Positions 8,757 through 18,824 of a stretch of DNA of 64,000 nucleotides are shown here, in pieces. Source of the DNA: Marinilabilia salmonicolor JCM 21150 (GTDB lineage Bacteria; Bacteroidota; Bacteroidia; Bacteroidales; Marinilabiliaceae). The notes under the pieces were generated by a model. The model made no database searches. It was given only the letters and a program-made list of their open reading frames with translations, and was not told the origin of the DNA. The stretch is taken from positions 496,001 to 560,000 of the forward strand of contig NZ_AJKI01000002.1 of the NCBI RefSeq assembly GCF_000259075.1, in the 5' to 3' direction. The first letter of the stretch is position 1. Each line of letters opens with the position of its first letter. The translations under genes were made by a program, and so were the position numbers.

Positions 8757-11700
8757 ATGAGCTTAATATTGAAATTCATTTTTATTACAGCATTTTGGAT
8801 GACTGCTTTGGCCTCCAATGCCGAACTGACCAAAAATATGTTTGAAATCAGACATATTGGTTATTCGGAAGGCCTTAGTAGTCAGCGTGTTTTTTCCATT
8901 GTCGAAGACCGGAACAGTGCCATTTGGGTGGCCACCAAAATAGGGATAGACCGTTACAATGGTCAGGTGGTCAAAAGCTATACCCTGCCCGGGAACCTTT
9001 ACTTAGGGGATATGGCAGGGCGTAGGTTGCGTTTATGGTACGACGAGCAGAACGGACTTTGGGCGTATGATCATACCGGTAGAATTTTTCAATACTCCAC
9101 TGAAGATGACGCCTTTGAACTGAAGTTGTCCCTGGGAGAAACCATCGGTGGCGAAATCATCCTAAACAAGGTATTTATAGACGAAGAAAGGTGTTTATGG
9201 ATGGGATTGAGCAGAGGACTTTTTAAAAAAGAGAAGGATGGCGATGTTTCTAATGTTTTCGCAGAAAGGTATGTAAATGATATTGTGGCCGATTCTTCTT
9301 CTGTTTATGCGGGTACTTCTTCGGGTGTTGTACAGATCACTCCAAATCAGGAAACCAATTGGATAGTAAAAGGAGAGGATGTTCAAAGCCTCTATTACCA
9401 CAGTGCCAATCAGGATCTCTGGATAGGTACCTTTAACGACGGTCTGTGGGTGTTGAACATGGGAAACTCTTCTTTGCATTCATTAAAAAATCAGCGTGCC
9501 GGGTTTTTAAACCCGATAAGAGCTATTACTGCCTACGATGATGAAACAATGTTGGTGGGAGTGGACGGCGGTGGCGTTTACACCGTTGATTTGCAGTCAG
9601 GAGAGCCTCATTTATTGATGAGTACAGAGGACAGCACTGACATCTACCTGCGTGGGAACGGCATTTATGCGGTTACCACCGATAGCCAGGGCAATATTTG
9701 GATAGGTAGCTATTCCGGCGGGGTATCTGTGGCCATTCGCGCCAGTTACCCCACCAGAATACTGAAACACCAGAGGGGCAATGAGCATTCGCTGGCCAAC
9801 AACAATGTTAATGGTATTGAAGAAGACAGCAATGGAAATCTGTGGTTTGCCACCGACAATGGCATCAGCATACTCAATGAAAGCAATAATACCTGGAACC
9901 ATGTTCTGAAAGGAGCAGTGGTGGTTTCCCTTTGTCGTGCCCAAAGCGGGAATGTTTGGGCAGGCACCTATGGTGATGGGGTTTACCTTCTGGATACCCA
10001 GGGGAAACAGCTTCAACATCTGACTCAGCAAAAAGAGGAACTTACTACCAATTACATTTTTTCCATCAGGCAGGATCCGGATGGCGATATATGGGTGGGC
10101 GGCCACAACGGCTGGTTGATGCTGCTCGATAATGAGGGGAGACACAAGCAAACCTTTGATATCAAATGGATTCACTCCATTGAAATCGTTGCTCCAAATC
10201 AAGTGGGAGTGGCTACAGTAAATGGATTTTATTTGGTAAATAAGGCAACCGAGACCATAAAGAGTTATGCCTCTTCTCCCGGATTGCAGAATAAAAATGC
10301 CAGTGCCTATATTATTTCCATGTTGTTTAATGATGATAAAACCGTTTGGCTGGGGACTGAAGGTGGTGGCTTGAATCTTTACAATCTTAACACCGATGAA
10401 ATAAAGATCTTTACTACCAGTGATGGTTTGCCTTCTGATGATGTTTACAGTCTGCAACTAGATTCGCTGGGCCGCTTGTGGATGAGTACCGCCAAGGGAC
10501 TTGCGCTGATGGAAGATAGCAACATATCAAACCTTAACTATCTGGGGGATGTGGACAAAGAGTACAATAAATCAGCCTTTTCAAAGCTTTCTGACGATCG
10601 TTTCGCCTATGGAAGCACCGATGGCGTGGTGTTGGTAATGCCCGAAGCCATTGCTCAGGCCGATTATGAGGCCCCGCTACGCTTAACCGGCCTGACTATT
10701 GATTACCTTGATTCCGAGAAGACTGAAAAATGGCAGCCAATCCTACACGATATGGTAACGCAGGGTGCTGTGGAGTTGCCCTACCGGCACAACTCCTTCT
10801 CCATTCACTTCGAATCCATCAATTACCGTTTTCAGCGCGACATCAATTACCAGCACATTCTTGAAGGCTACGACAAAACCTGGAGCAATTCTTCTTCCGA
10901 CGGAATTCTTCGTTACACCAATGTGGCACCTGGCACCTACCGGTTAAAAGTTCGCAATCTCCGCCGAAGCAACGGCGAGATTATTGAAGAAAAAACTCTT
11001 TTGCTGACGGTGGCAGAACCATGGTGGAACACCTGGTGGGCCTGGGCAGTTTACCTGGCTCTGACAGTGGCGGTACTCTATTTTATTTTTCGCTACAACA
11101 GCAATAAGCTTCAGAAGAAACACGATGAAGATAAAATTAAGTTCTTCATCAATACAGCCCACGACATCAGAACCCCTGTTACTCTCATTATGGGGCCGCT
11201 GGAGGATATGGGCCGCGTTTCGGGGCTTAGCGATAAAGCACGGTATTACCTTGACATGGCTCGCAACAACACGCAGAAATTGCATGCCCTCATTACCCAA
11301 TTGCTCGAATTTGAAAAGGTGGATATCACCAGACAGAAAGCAAGTTTGTACCCACTGTCTTTGAACAGTATTCTTGAGGAAGAGGTCGTTGGTTTTCAGT
11401 CTTACTGTGAAAACAAGCAATTACAGCTGAATCTTAACCTGCCCGATGAACAGATAGGCATCAGGGGAGACCGGCAATTTGTTGGGATGCTGCTCGATAA
11501 TCTGCTATCCAATGCATGCAAATATACACCCGCCGGAGGTGATATCAATTTGGATTTAACTTCAACAAAACGGAAAGTCATTATCACTGTTCAGGATAAT
11601 GGTATCGGTATCCCTAAAAAGAGCCAAAAATACCTGTTCAAAAAAGTTTACCGGGCCGAGAATGCACAAATGTCAAAAGAAAAGGGGACAGGATTTGGAC

Positions 11701-12722
11701 TTCTACAGGTGCAGCGCATCATTAAAATACTCGGTGGGAAAATCAGTGTTCAGTCAGAAGAGCATAGGGGTACAGCTTTTACCATCATCCTGCCACGAAC
11801 TTATGAGCAACCCGAATTAATGACAGAGCCGGGTAGTGCCTTCAATCATCACTTCCTTTCCGCCGAAACCCGGCCTCTGGAATCTGCCGAAAACAAGGTA
11901 GATTCGGAAAGAAAAAGTGTACAAACCGGAGATACTCTGCTCATTGTTGAAGACAATGAAACGCTTCGGTATTACTTACGTCAGACTTTCGACGAAGAAT
12001 ATCGGGTGATCGATGTTGCCAATGGTCAGGAAGCCCTGGACAGCCTCAATAGTGAATATCCCGATTTGATTCTCTCAGATGTGATGATGCCGGGGATTCA
12101 GGGTGATGAACTGTGTCGCATGGTCAAGGATAATGCCGACACTTCAGGCATTCCCTTTGTTCTTCTCACGGCCAAAGCCACGCACGATGCTACTGTTGAG
12201 GGCCTGAAAAAAGGAGCCGACGATTATATTCCCAAGCCTTTCAGTACAGAGATATTGAAGCTTAAAGTAAAGGGCCTGATTGAAAACAGAAAAAGACAGA
12301 GAACTTATTTCATGCGCGAAGCATTGCGGCAGGTGCGCTCAGAAAAAGAACAGTCCATCTTTGAAAATGAGTCGCACTCTGCCGAAGATGTGGCCGGGGA
12401 TCTGTCTGAAAACGATCGCAACTTTGTTGATCGTGCCACTCACCTGGTTATCGATAATATCAGCAATACCGATTTTACCATCGACACTCTTTGTCGCGAG
12501 ATGGCTATGAGTCGGACTCTTTTCTACAACCGACTTAAATCACTTACCGGAAAAAGTCCGCAGGAATTCATCCGTCTTATTCGACTTCAAAGTGCCGCTG
12601 AATTGTTAAAAAATGGCAAAAATGTCACAGAAACTGCTATGGATTGTGGATTTGTAAATTCCAAGTATTTCAGTTCGCTGTTTAAGCAGCACTTTGGGGT
12701 GCAGCCCAGCAAATATCAGTAA
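8757..12722 (+). CDS. Hybrid two-component system regulator (HTCS)
   Basis: A one-protein sensor-regulator that spans the inner membrane and controls the adjacent glycan locus, 1321 residues. Order of domains: signal peptide (1-20); a long periplasmic sensor of about 14 beta-propeller repeats (about 30-690, recurrent IWVGT/LWFATDNG motifs); Y_Y_Y domain (about 690-755); membrane helix (WWAWAVYLALTVAVLYFIF, about 758-778); histidine kinase with phosphoacceptor in FFINTAHDIRTPVTLI (near 800) and ATPase motifs (NLLSNACKYTP, DNGIGIP, GTGFGL); receiver domain (LLIVEDNE, Asp near 1107 in LILSDVMMPG); and a C-terminal AraC-type helix-turn-helix. It is probably activated by oligosaccharides released by the neighbouring GH16 enzyme. 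Confidence 0.95.
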   Translation: MSLILKFIFITAFWMTALASNAELTKNMFEIRHIGYSEGLSSQRVFSIVEDRNSAIWVATKIGIDRYNGQVVKSYTLPGNLYLGDMAGRRLRLWYDEQNGLWAYDHTGRIFQYSTEDDAFELKLSLGETIGGEIILNKVFIDEERCLWMGLSRGLFKKEKDGDVSNVFAERYVNDIVADSSSVYAGTSSGVVQITPNQETNWIVKGEDVQSLYYHSANQDLWIGTFNDGLWVLNMGNSSLHSLKNQRAGFLNPIRAITAYDDETMLVGVDGGGVYTVDLQSGEPHLLMSTEDSTDIYLRGNGIYAVTTDSQGNIWIGSYSGGVSVAIRASYPTRILKHQRGNEHSLANNNVNGIEEDSNGNLWFATDNGISILNESNNTWNHVLKGAVVVSLCRAQSGNVWAGTYGDGVYLLDTQGKQLQHLTQQKEELTTNYIFSIRQDPDGDIWVGGHNGWLMLLDNEGRHKQTFDIKWIHSIEIVAPNQVGVATVNGFYLVNKATETIKSYASSPGLQNKNASAYIISMLFNDDKTVWLGTEGGGLNLYNLNTDEIKIFTTSDGLPSDDVYSLQLDSLGRLWMSTAKGLALMEDSNISNLNYLGDVDKEYNKSAFSKLSDDRFAYGSTDGVVLVMPEAIAQADYEAPLRLTGLTIDYLDSEKTEKWQPILHDMVTQGAVELPYRHNSFSIHFESINYRFQRDINYQHILEGYDKTWSNSSSDGILRYTNVAPGTYRLKVRNLRRSNGEIIEEKTLLLTVAEPWWNTWWAWAVYLALTVAVLYFIFRYNSNKLQKKHDEDKIKFFINTAHDIRTPVTLIMGPLEDMGRVSGLSDKARYYLDMARNNTQKLHALITQLLEFEKVDITRQKASLYPLSLNSILEEEVVGFQSYCENKQLQLNLNLPDEQIGIRGDRQFVGMLLDNLLSNACKYTPAGGDINLDLTSTKRKVIITVQDNGIGIPKKSQKYLFKKVYRAENAQMSKEKGTGFGLLQVQRIIKILGGKISVQSEEHRGTAFTIILPRTYEQPELMTEPGSAFNHHFLSAETRPLESAENKVDSERKSVQTGDTLLIVEDNETLRYYLRQTFDEEYRVIDVANGQEALDSLNSEYPDLILSDVMMPGIQGDELCRMVKDNADTSGIPFVLLTAKATHDATVEGLKKGADDYIPKPFSTEILKLKVKGLIENRKRQRTYFMREALRQVRSEKEQSIFENESHSAEDVAGDLSENDRNFVDRATHLVIDNISNTDFTIDTLCREMAMSRTLFYNRLKSLTGKSPQEFIRLIRLQSAAELLKNGKNVTETAMDCGFVNSKYFSSLFKQHFGVQPSKYQ

Positions 12723-12769
12723 ACGAGTCGATTTTTCGGCCCGCAATCTCCTTTTTTTATGTCAAAAGT

Positions 12770-12806
12770 GATAGCTGTCAAACCTTGTTTGTCAGCTATC
12801 AAACCT
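12770..12806 (+). promoter_or_regulatory. Candidate HTCS operator upstream of the glycan locus
   Basis: Two direct repeats, AGCTGTCAAACCT (12773-12785) and AGCTATCAAACCT (12794-12806), are spaced exactly 21 bp start to start, about two helical turns, as expected for an AraC-type dimer. The same stretch also forms an inverted repeat GATAGCTG (12770-12777) / CAGCTATC (12793-12800). A weak -7 box CATATTTG follows at 12826-12833, ahead of the GH16 gene. Assignment to the HTCS is inferred from position. Confidence 0.5.
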
Positions 12807-12941
12807 CCTTTTTAACAGTAGTTAGCATATTTGTCCTGTCCTCATTTATTATGAGGCGAACAGGTGACGAATGTCAACACCTTTCACACACAACGAATAT
12901 TCTTTAACAAGTAGCATTACAAATTTTATCACAATTAAGAC

Positions 12942-13769
12942 ATGAGGAGATTATTGACATTATTGATTATCACAAGCAGTTTCATCCAAACTGCCTGCTC
13001 GCAGGATGAGGAGGTTTCCCCTGCCGAAAACAGACAGGAAGATTGTCGATTTATGGATGATTTTGACTCGTTTGATGCAAACGTATGGACAAAAGAGACG
13101 CACGAGCCCGGCTGGGTTAATCAGGAATTACAGGCTTACCGCCCTGCGAACGTTTCAGTCGGAACCGACAATGGAAAGTCGGTACTTATTCTGACAGCCG
13201 AGCGCAATGGTGACCAAATCTACTCGGGACGCGTCAACAGTCAGGGTAAGTTCAATTTTAAGTATGGCAGCATAGAAGCCAGCATCAAATTGCCCAAGAC
13301 AGGCAATGGTTTATGGCCGGCCTTTTGGATGATGGGAGACAACGGCAAACAGTGGCCCGCCTGTGGTGAGATCGATATTCTGGAAATGGGAGAACGCAAT
13401 GGTATTCTCAATGGCACTACCGAAACCTACTACAATACCGCCATTCATTATGGGCCCGATATGGATTCGCACCGTCAGGAGTATTACGGCGCCGAATTTT
13501 CTCACAGCTTGCAGGATGGAGAGTATCATACCTACAATCTTGACTGGACAGAAAACAACCTCACCGTCAGTATTGATGGAGTCAATTTCAAAACCTTTGA
13601 TATCAGTCCACAGAGCGGACGTCATGAATACTTTCAGGATCCATCCTTCATACTGTTCAACTTAGCAGTAGGAGGCGCCTTCCCTGATATTCACGACCTT
13701 AAAGACCTAACCGCATTGAAAGATGGTGAGAAAGCATACATGTACATCGATTGGGTAAAAGTTTATTAA
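12942..13769 (+). CDS. GH16 family beta-glucanase lipoprotein
   Basis: A surface or periplasmic endo-beta-glucanase of 275 residues, probably a GH16 subfamily 3-type laminarinase. The signal peptide ends in a lipobox (QTACSQ, Cys near residue 19). The catalytic motif GEIDILEMGE (nucleophile and acid Glu flanking Asp) follows FKYGSIEASIKLP and NGLWPAFWMMG, which form the substrate cleft. The C-terminal FNLAVGGAFP and AYMYIDWVKVY segments are typical of family ends. It stands first in a plus-strand set followed by SusC, SusD and a glycan-binding protein, which points to beta-1,3-glucan as substrate; exact linkage is inference. Confidence 0.92.
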   Translation: MRRLLTLLIITSSFIQTACSQDEEVSPAENRQEDCRFMDDFDSFDANVWTKETHEPGWVNQELQAYRPANVSVGTDNGKSVLILTAERNGDQIYSGRVNSQGKFNFKYGSIEASIKLPKTGNGLWPAFWMMGDNGKQWPACGEIDILEMGERNGILNGTTETYYNTAIHYGPDMDSHRQEYYGAEFSHSLQDGEYHTYNLDWTENNLTVSIDGVNFKTFDISPQSGRHEYFQDPSFILFNLAVGGAFPDIHDLKDLTALKDGEKAYMYIDWVKVY

Positions 13770-13788
13770 TCCTTAGCTAATAAAATCT

Positions 13789-13805
13789 ATGAAACGAGCA
13801 TGATA
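13789..13805 (-). repeat. Single copy of the CATGCTCGTTTCAT repeat core
   Basis: The 17-bp sequence here is the exact reverse complement of the end of the chromosomal repeats at 24184-24329 and 56771-56914, and similarity stops beyond it. A degraded ATAAACGAGCA follows at about 13816. It lies in the GH16-SusC gap and is also a 4-codon mini-ORF (ATG AAA CGA GCA TGA). Confidence 0.5.
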
Positions 13806-13877
13806 GTAACATCTCATAAACGAGCACAAGTATCTCAGCGAGTTCCATATGGCAATAAAAAAACAAAATTTAGGCAT

Positions 13878-16800
13878 ATGAAAGTAAGTAAACTAAAAAG
13901 TGTATTGTTCTTTGGAACAATGATTCTTTTGCTGTTGGGGAATACCTGGCAGTTGAGCGCATCCTTGCCGGAAAGTCGTCTGCTTCTGCAGGAAGACGGA
14001 AAGGTTTCCGGAACGGTAACCGACAACGTGGGGCCGGTGCCTGGCGTAACTCTTATTGAAAAAGAAAACCCGACCAACGGAACCGCCACTGACATCAACG
14101 GCCGTTTCACCCTGAATATTCCCGTAGGCTCTACGTTGGTTGTCAGCGCTGTTGGCTATAAAACTCAGGAAATAGCCATTACCGACGCTCAGATGTCAAT
14201 AGACATCGTACTGGAAGAAGATACCAAGCTTCTTGATGACGTAGTGGTTACGGCTCTGGGTATCAAACGAGAGCGCAAAGCTTTGGGTTATGGTCTGGAG
14301 GAAGTAGATGGCGCTGACCTGACCAAAGCACCGGAGACTAACGTTATCAATTCGATGGCAGGTCGTGTCGCCGGTCTGGTCGTCAGTCAGACAGCCGGTG
14401 GCCCATCAGGATCAACCAGAGTTATTCTGCGTGGTAGTACGGAGATGACCGGTAACAACCAACCCCTGTACGTCATTGACGGTGTGCCCCTGGATAACAC
14501 CAATTTTGGGAGTGCAGGAACCGGTGGTGGTTACGATCTGGGTGATGGCATCTCCAGCATCAATCCCGACGACATTGAAAATATGTCGGTACTGAAAGGG
14601 CCGGCAGCTTCCGCTCTTTACGGAAGTCGCGCCAGTCATGGAGTGATCCTCATTACTACCAAAAAAGCAAGTGGTGAGGAAAAGTTCAGCGTTGAATACA
14701 ACGGAACCCTGACTTTTGATACTCAGTTGGCTAAGTGGGACGATGTTCAGCAGACTTACGGAATGGGAAGTTCCGGAACCTACAGCATCGATGCTGTATC
14801 CAACACCAACAAAAGTTGGGGGCCGAGAGCAGACGGTGGTAACATGCTTAACTACTTCGATGGCGTTGAACGCCCTTACCTTATTATCCCCGACAACACC
14901 TCGAATTTTTTCCGTACCGGTAATACCGCCACCAATTCAGCCATTGTCAATGCTCAAAGTGGCAATACAGGTGTGCGCTTCACCATTACTGATATGCGCA
15001 ACAACGACATTGTGCCGGAGACTTATATGAGCCGCGACGTGTTTAATCTTCGTGCCCATACTTCACTGGGTAAGGTGGATCTGGACTTCAGTGCCAACTA
15101 TACCTTCGAGGATGTGAAGAACCGGCCGGCCCTGGGCGACAGCAAATCAAACATCGGGAAAAACCTGATGACCCTGGCTACAACGTATGACCAGAATTGG
15201 TTGATGACTTATGAAGATGAGGCCGGTAACTACGCCAACTGGAACGGCATGGATCCTTACAACGTGAATCCGTATTGGGATATCTATAAAAACTACAATA
15301 AGTCGCATAAGGATCTTTTCCGCCTTAATGGTAAAGTGCAGTGGAATGTGAATGAGCACCTGAAACTGAAGGGAACCGTGGGTAGTGAACTTAACTGGTT
15401 TGAGTTTGACGATTTTAAAGCTCCTACCACTCCCGGTTTTGAAGCAGGTCGTTTACAAAACAGCAATTATCGCAACAGCATGTTTAATGCTGAGTTTTTG
15501 GCACTGTACAACAACAGATGGGGCGAATTTGACTTCAACGCTACCCTGGGAGGGAACCTTTATAATGTTGATAACATAACCACTGTGGTTACTGCGCAGG
15601 ATATGCAGATTCGCGATGTGGTAGCTTTGATGAGTTTTAATGAAACCAGTATCAGACAATACAGCTACCGCAAACAGATTAATTCTGCTTTCGGAGCTCT
15701 TAATCTGGGCTGGCGACACATGTTGTACCTGGATGCCACCCTGCGTACCGATCAGTCCTCAACACTTCCTGCCGGCAACAATGTTTATACTTATCCCTCT
15801 CTATCGGGAAGCTTTGTGTTTTCGGAACTGTTGGATTTGGACAATACACTGCCCTACGGAAAGTTGCGTCTGTCATGGGCCCAGGTGGGTAGTGATACCG
15901 ATCCGTATCAGTTGGGATTGGTTTACAGCAAGTCGAACCTTACTTATCCGGGATACACCATCGGTTACATCGATAACAATACCATTCCCAATAAGGATTT
16001 GAAGCCTACCATTACCAACTCTTTTGAAGCAGGATTGGAAACGAAATTCCTGAACAACCGTATGGGACTGGATTTTACCTATTACACTCAAATCAGTGAA
16101 AACCAGATTATGGGAATGGCTACCTCATGGACTTCGGGATACAATTACCGTTTGATCAATGCAGGTGAAATTGAAAACAAAGGGGTGGAAATCTCCCTCA
16201 ATACCCGCCCGGTGCAAATGAAAGACTTTTCGTGGGATGTGAATTTGAACTTCGCCAAAAACAGCAATATTGTAAGAAAGCTGGTTGACGACATGGATAT
16301 GATTGAGCTGGAAAAAGCAGCCTGGCTGGATGTTCAGGTGGCTGCCAAGGTTGGCGAAAACTTCGGATCCATTGTAGGGCCGGACTTTGAACGCAATGAA
16401 AATGGCGAAGTGCTGATTGATCCGAATACCGGTCTGCCCCAATACGACAAAAGCAACCATGTACTTGGGAATGCCTCATGGGACTGGACCGGTGGTCTGG
16501 GAACCACCCTTACATACAAAAATCTTTCGCTTTGGGCCCTCTTTGATGTAAAAGTAGGTGGCGATCTTTACTCAATGTCCGCACGTGCTGCACATGAGTC
16601 GGGTAAGGCAAAAGCCACCCTGGAGGGACGCGAAGAATGGTACAAGTCGGAAGAGGCCAGACAGGCAGCCGGTGTTCCCAAGGGTGACCAATGGACGCCC
16701 ATCGATGGCTTTATTGCTCCTGGTGTTATTGACAATGGCGACGGAACTTACCGGGCCAACGATATCTACATCAATCCCGAAGATTACTGGATGAGTGTAA

Positions 16801-17072
16801 GCCGCAATGCTCCCTCTATGTTCATCTACGATAACTCTTATGTGAAATGTCGTGAGATTTCTCTGGCTTACAACGTGCCTCAAACCATATTGGGAAATGC
16901 CGTTAAAGGGCTTACCGTCTCTGCTGTTGCCCGAAATCCCTTCATCGTTTGGAAGAATATTCCCAACATTGATCCGGATTCGAACTACAATAATACCACC
17001 GGGATGGGACTGGAGTACGGCTCCCTTCCTTCGCGAAGAAGCTATGGTTTTAATGTCAATGTTAAATTCTAA
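13878..17072 (+). CDS. SusC/RagA family TonB-dependent outer-membrane transporter
   Basis: The outer-membrane pore for oligosaccharide import, about 1064 residues from the chosen start. An in-frame ATG at 13800 would add 26 residues of atypical sequence, so the ATG at 13878, which opens a normal signal peptide (KSVLFFGTMILLLLGNTWQLSA), is preferred. Next come a carboxypeptidase-regulatory-like domain (VSGTVTDNVGPVPGVTLIE, about 45-120), the plug domain (LYVIDGVPLDN, LKGPAASALYGSRASHGVILITTKK) and a large beta-barrel ending in the aromatic FNVNVKF. It forms a complex with the SusD protein encoded next; TonB energises it. Confidence 0.95.
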   Translation: MKVSKLKSVLFFGTMILLLLGNTWQLSASLPESRLLLQEDGKVSGTVTDNVGPVPGVTLIEKENPTNGTATDINGRFTLNIPVGSTLVVSAVGYKTQEIAITDAQMSIDIVLEEDTKLLDDVVVTALGIKRERKALGYGLEEVDGADLTKAPETNVINSMAGRVAGLVVSQTAGGPSGSTRVILRGSTEMTGNNQPLYVIDGVPLDNTNFGSAGTGGGYDLGDGISSINPDDIENMSVLKGPAASALYGSRASHGVILITTKKASGEEKFSVEYNGTLTFDTQLAKWDDVQQTYGMGSSGTYSIDAVSNTNKSWGPRADGGNMLNYFDGVERPYLIIPDNTSNFFRTGNTATNSAIVNAQSGNTGVRFTITDMRNNDIVPETYMSRDVFNLRAHTSLGKVDLDFSANYTFEDVKNRPALGDSKSNIGKNLMTLATTYDQNWLMTYEDEAGNYANWNGMDPYNVNPYWDIYKNYNKSHKDLFRLNGKVQWNVNEHLKLKGTVGSELNWFEFDDFKAPTTPGFEAGRLQNSNYRNSMFNAEFLALYNNRWGEFDFNATLGGNLYNVDNITTVVTAQDMQIRDVVALMSFNETSIRQYSYRKQINSAFGALNLGWRHMLYLDATLRTDQSSTLPAGNNVYTYPSLSGSFVFSELLDLDNTLPYGKLRLSWAQVGSDTDPYQLGLVYSKSNLTYPGYTIGYIDNNTIPNKDLKPTITNSFEAGLETKFLNNRMGLDFTYYTQISENQIMGMATSWTSGYNYRLINAGEIENKGVEISLNTRPVQMKDFSWDVNLNFAKNSNIVRKLVDDMDMIELEKAAWLDVQVAAKVGENFGSIVGPDFERNENGEVLIDPNTGLPQYDKSNHVLGNASWDWTGGLGTTLTYKNLSLWALFDVKVGGDLYSMSARAAHESGKAKATLEGREEWYKSEEARQAAGVPKGDQWTPIDGFIAPGVIDNGDGTYRANDIYINPEDYWMSVSRNAPSMFIYDNSYVKCREISLAYNVPQTILGNAVKGLTVSAVARNPFIVWKNIPNIDPDSNYNNTTGMGLEYGSLPSRRSYGFNVNVKF

Positions 17073-17103
17073 GCCGCGTTCGGGTTTATATTTCTAAAAC
17101 ACA

Positions 17104-18804
17104 ATGAACACGCTAAAAATAAAAAAGATGAACTACAAACAATACTATATCACAGTGTTATTGGTGGTTTCGGCGCTATTCATCGGCGGATGCAGCGATG
17201 AATATCTGGAGAATCTCAATACCGATCCGTCCAAAGCCGCCACCATAGACCCCAACGCACAGTTGACTACCGCGCAGTTGCAGACCTATGGAGATCTCGG
17301 CATGGTAGAGATTTACCGCAACTACCTCTATGGATTCAATCAGCACCTGATGGGATCCTGGAATACCACCAACTACGGTGGCCGGCATACCGTCGATAAC
17401 AATGAGATGAGTCGCATGTGGACCAGCTTTTATCCCAATGCCATCAAAAATCTTACGGATGGTGTGGCACGAACTGCCGATGACTCCTCTAAAGTGAATA
17501 TCAACTCAGCCATGCGTATTTACAAGGTTTACATGATGTCACTGATTACAGATATATATGGTGATGCTCCTTACAGCGAAGCCGGGATGGGTTATCTTGA
17601 AGGTAAATTCAATCCTCGTTACGATACTCAGGAAGAGATCTACTATGACTTTTTTACTGAACTGGCAGCGGCAGTAGATGCTTTCGAAAACGGAAAAGAC
17701 CGGATCACCGGCGATGTCATTTTTGATGGCAATTTGACTAAATGGAAGAAGTTGGCCAACTCGCTTCGCCTGCGCTTTGCTATGCGTATCTCCGATGTGG
17801 AACCCGAAAAAGCACAGGAAGAGTTTCAAAAGGCTCTTCAGGCTGATGGAGGTATAATGGAATCAGCCGACGATGATGCGTTGATTCAATACATGGCAGT
17901 GGCCTTTAGTTTTGGGCAAGAAGCTTACTCCGATTTCCGTGGTAACGCTCTATCACAACTTCTTTTTGGTAACGATCCTGCCAATAATCCCAGCTACCTG
18001 TGTGCTACTTTTTTCAATCAAATGTACGAAACCGGTGATCCCCGGACTTTCCGAATTGCTCGTTGCTACTACGACGGACTTATGAGTGCCACCAGTCCTG
18101 ATAACCGCATCGACCTTACTCAGGAGATGTTGGACAAAGGCATTGCTTTTGAAGCGCGCGAACCGGGTGCCTACTCATGGGAACCCTGGCCTCCCGGATA
18201 TCAAAGCGATATTCTGAGTGAACTCGCAGAAAGCAATCCGTCGATTGATCCTTTTGTGGCTCGTGAAACCGAACCCAAGCTGGCCAATAACTTCCTTAAA
18301 GGCGACAATCCGGGCGTAGTAATGACTTCTGCTGAAGTGAAGTTTTTAATGGCAGAAGCGGCTCTCAAGGGATGGAATATTGGAGGTAGTACAGTGGAAG
18401 AATTGTATCGTCAGGGTGTACGCGCTTCCATGGACTTCCTGTCCGACAACTATGGTACTGAAGTGGTGACCGATGAGGAATTTGATACCTACATAGCTGA
18501 CAACGGAATCGGTTACACCATGGAGAAGAAAAAGGAAGCCATCAATACCCAGGCCTGGATGCTCCATTTCACCAATCCCAATGAAGGATGGGCCAACGTG
18601 CGTCGCTCGGGTTATCCCAGACTGCAGTCTCCGGCCGAATATGGCTTTGAGCAATTCCTCACCGGAGGTTCTGAAATTCCTGTTCGACTGGGTTATCCCG
18701 TTTTGGAATCTTCATACAATAAGGAGAACTACGAGGAAGCACTGGGTAGAATGGGTGGAACCAACAGCTGGCACAACACAGTATGGTGGGATATCACAAA
18801 ATAA
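17104..18804 (+). CDS. SusD-like glycan-binding lipoprotein
   Basis: The lid of the SusCD importer, 566 residues, anchored to the cell surface. The lipobox is ALFIGGCSDEY (Cys near residue 29). The sequence following it (LENLNTDPSKAATIDPNAQL) and the tetratricopeptide-like helices place it in the SusD-like_2 (PF12771) subgroup. A second ATG at 17128 gives a more compact signal peptide and could be the true start. The gene follows SusC by 31 bp and overlaps an upstream in-frame extension of the next gene, so the three are one operon. Confidence 0.93.
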   Translation: MNTLKIKKMNYKQYYITVLLVVSALFIGGCSDEYLENLNTDPSKAATIDPNAQLTTAQLQTYGDLGMVEIYRNYLYGFNQHLMGSWNTTNYGGRHTVDNNEMSRMWTSFYPNAIKNLTDGVARTADDSSKVNINSAMRIYKVYMMSLITDIYGDAPYSEAGMGYLEGKFNPRYDTQEEIYYDFFTELAAAVDAFENGKDRITGDVIFDGNLTKWKKLANSLRLRFAMRISDVEPEKAQEEFQKALQADGGIMESADDDALIQYMAVAFSFGQEAYSDFRGNALSQLLFGNDPANNPSYLCATFFNQMYETGDPRTFRIARCYYDGLMSATSPDNRIDLTQEMLDKGIAFEAREPGAYSWEPWPPGYQSDILSELAESNPSIDPFVARETEPKLANNFLKGDNPGVVMTSAEVKFLMAEAALKGWNIGGSTVEELYRQGVRASMDFLSDNYGTEVVTDEEFDTYIADNGIGYTMEKKKEAINTQAWMLHFTNPNEGWANVRRSGYPRLQSPAEYGFEQFLTGGSEIPVRLGYPVLESSYNKENYEEALGRMGGTNSWHNTVWWDITK

Positions 18805-18824
18805 TCTTTGAAAAAAATAATAGT

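Noticed and set aside
9612-10457. 281-codon open frame on the minus strand inside the HTCS gene
   Set aside because: It is fully antisense to the beta-propeller repeats of a clear gene, its translation is repetitive and without domain features, and no promoter or ribosome site is seen.
13800-13877. N-terminal extension of SusC from ATG 13800
   Set aside because: The added 26 residues are basic and not conserved-looking, and they precede a complete signal peptide that starts at ATG 13878.
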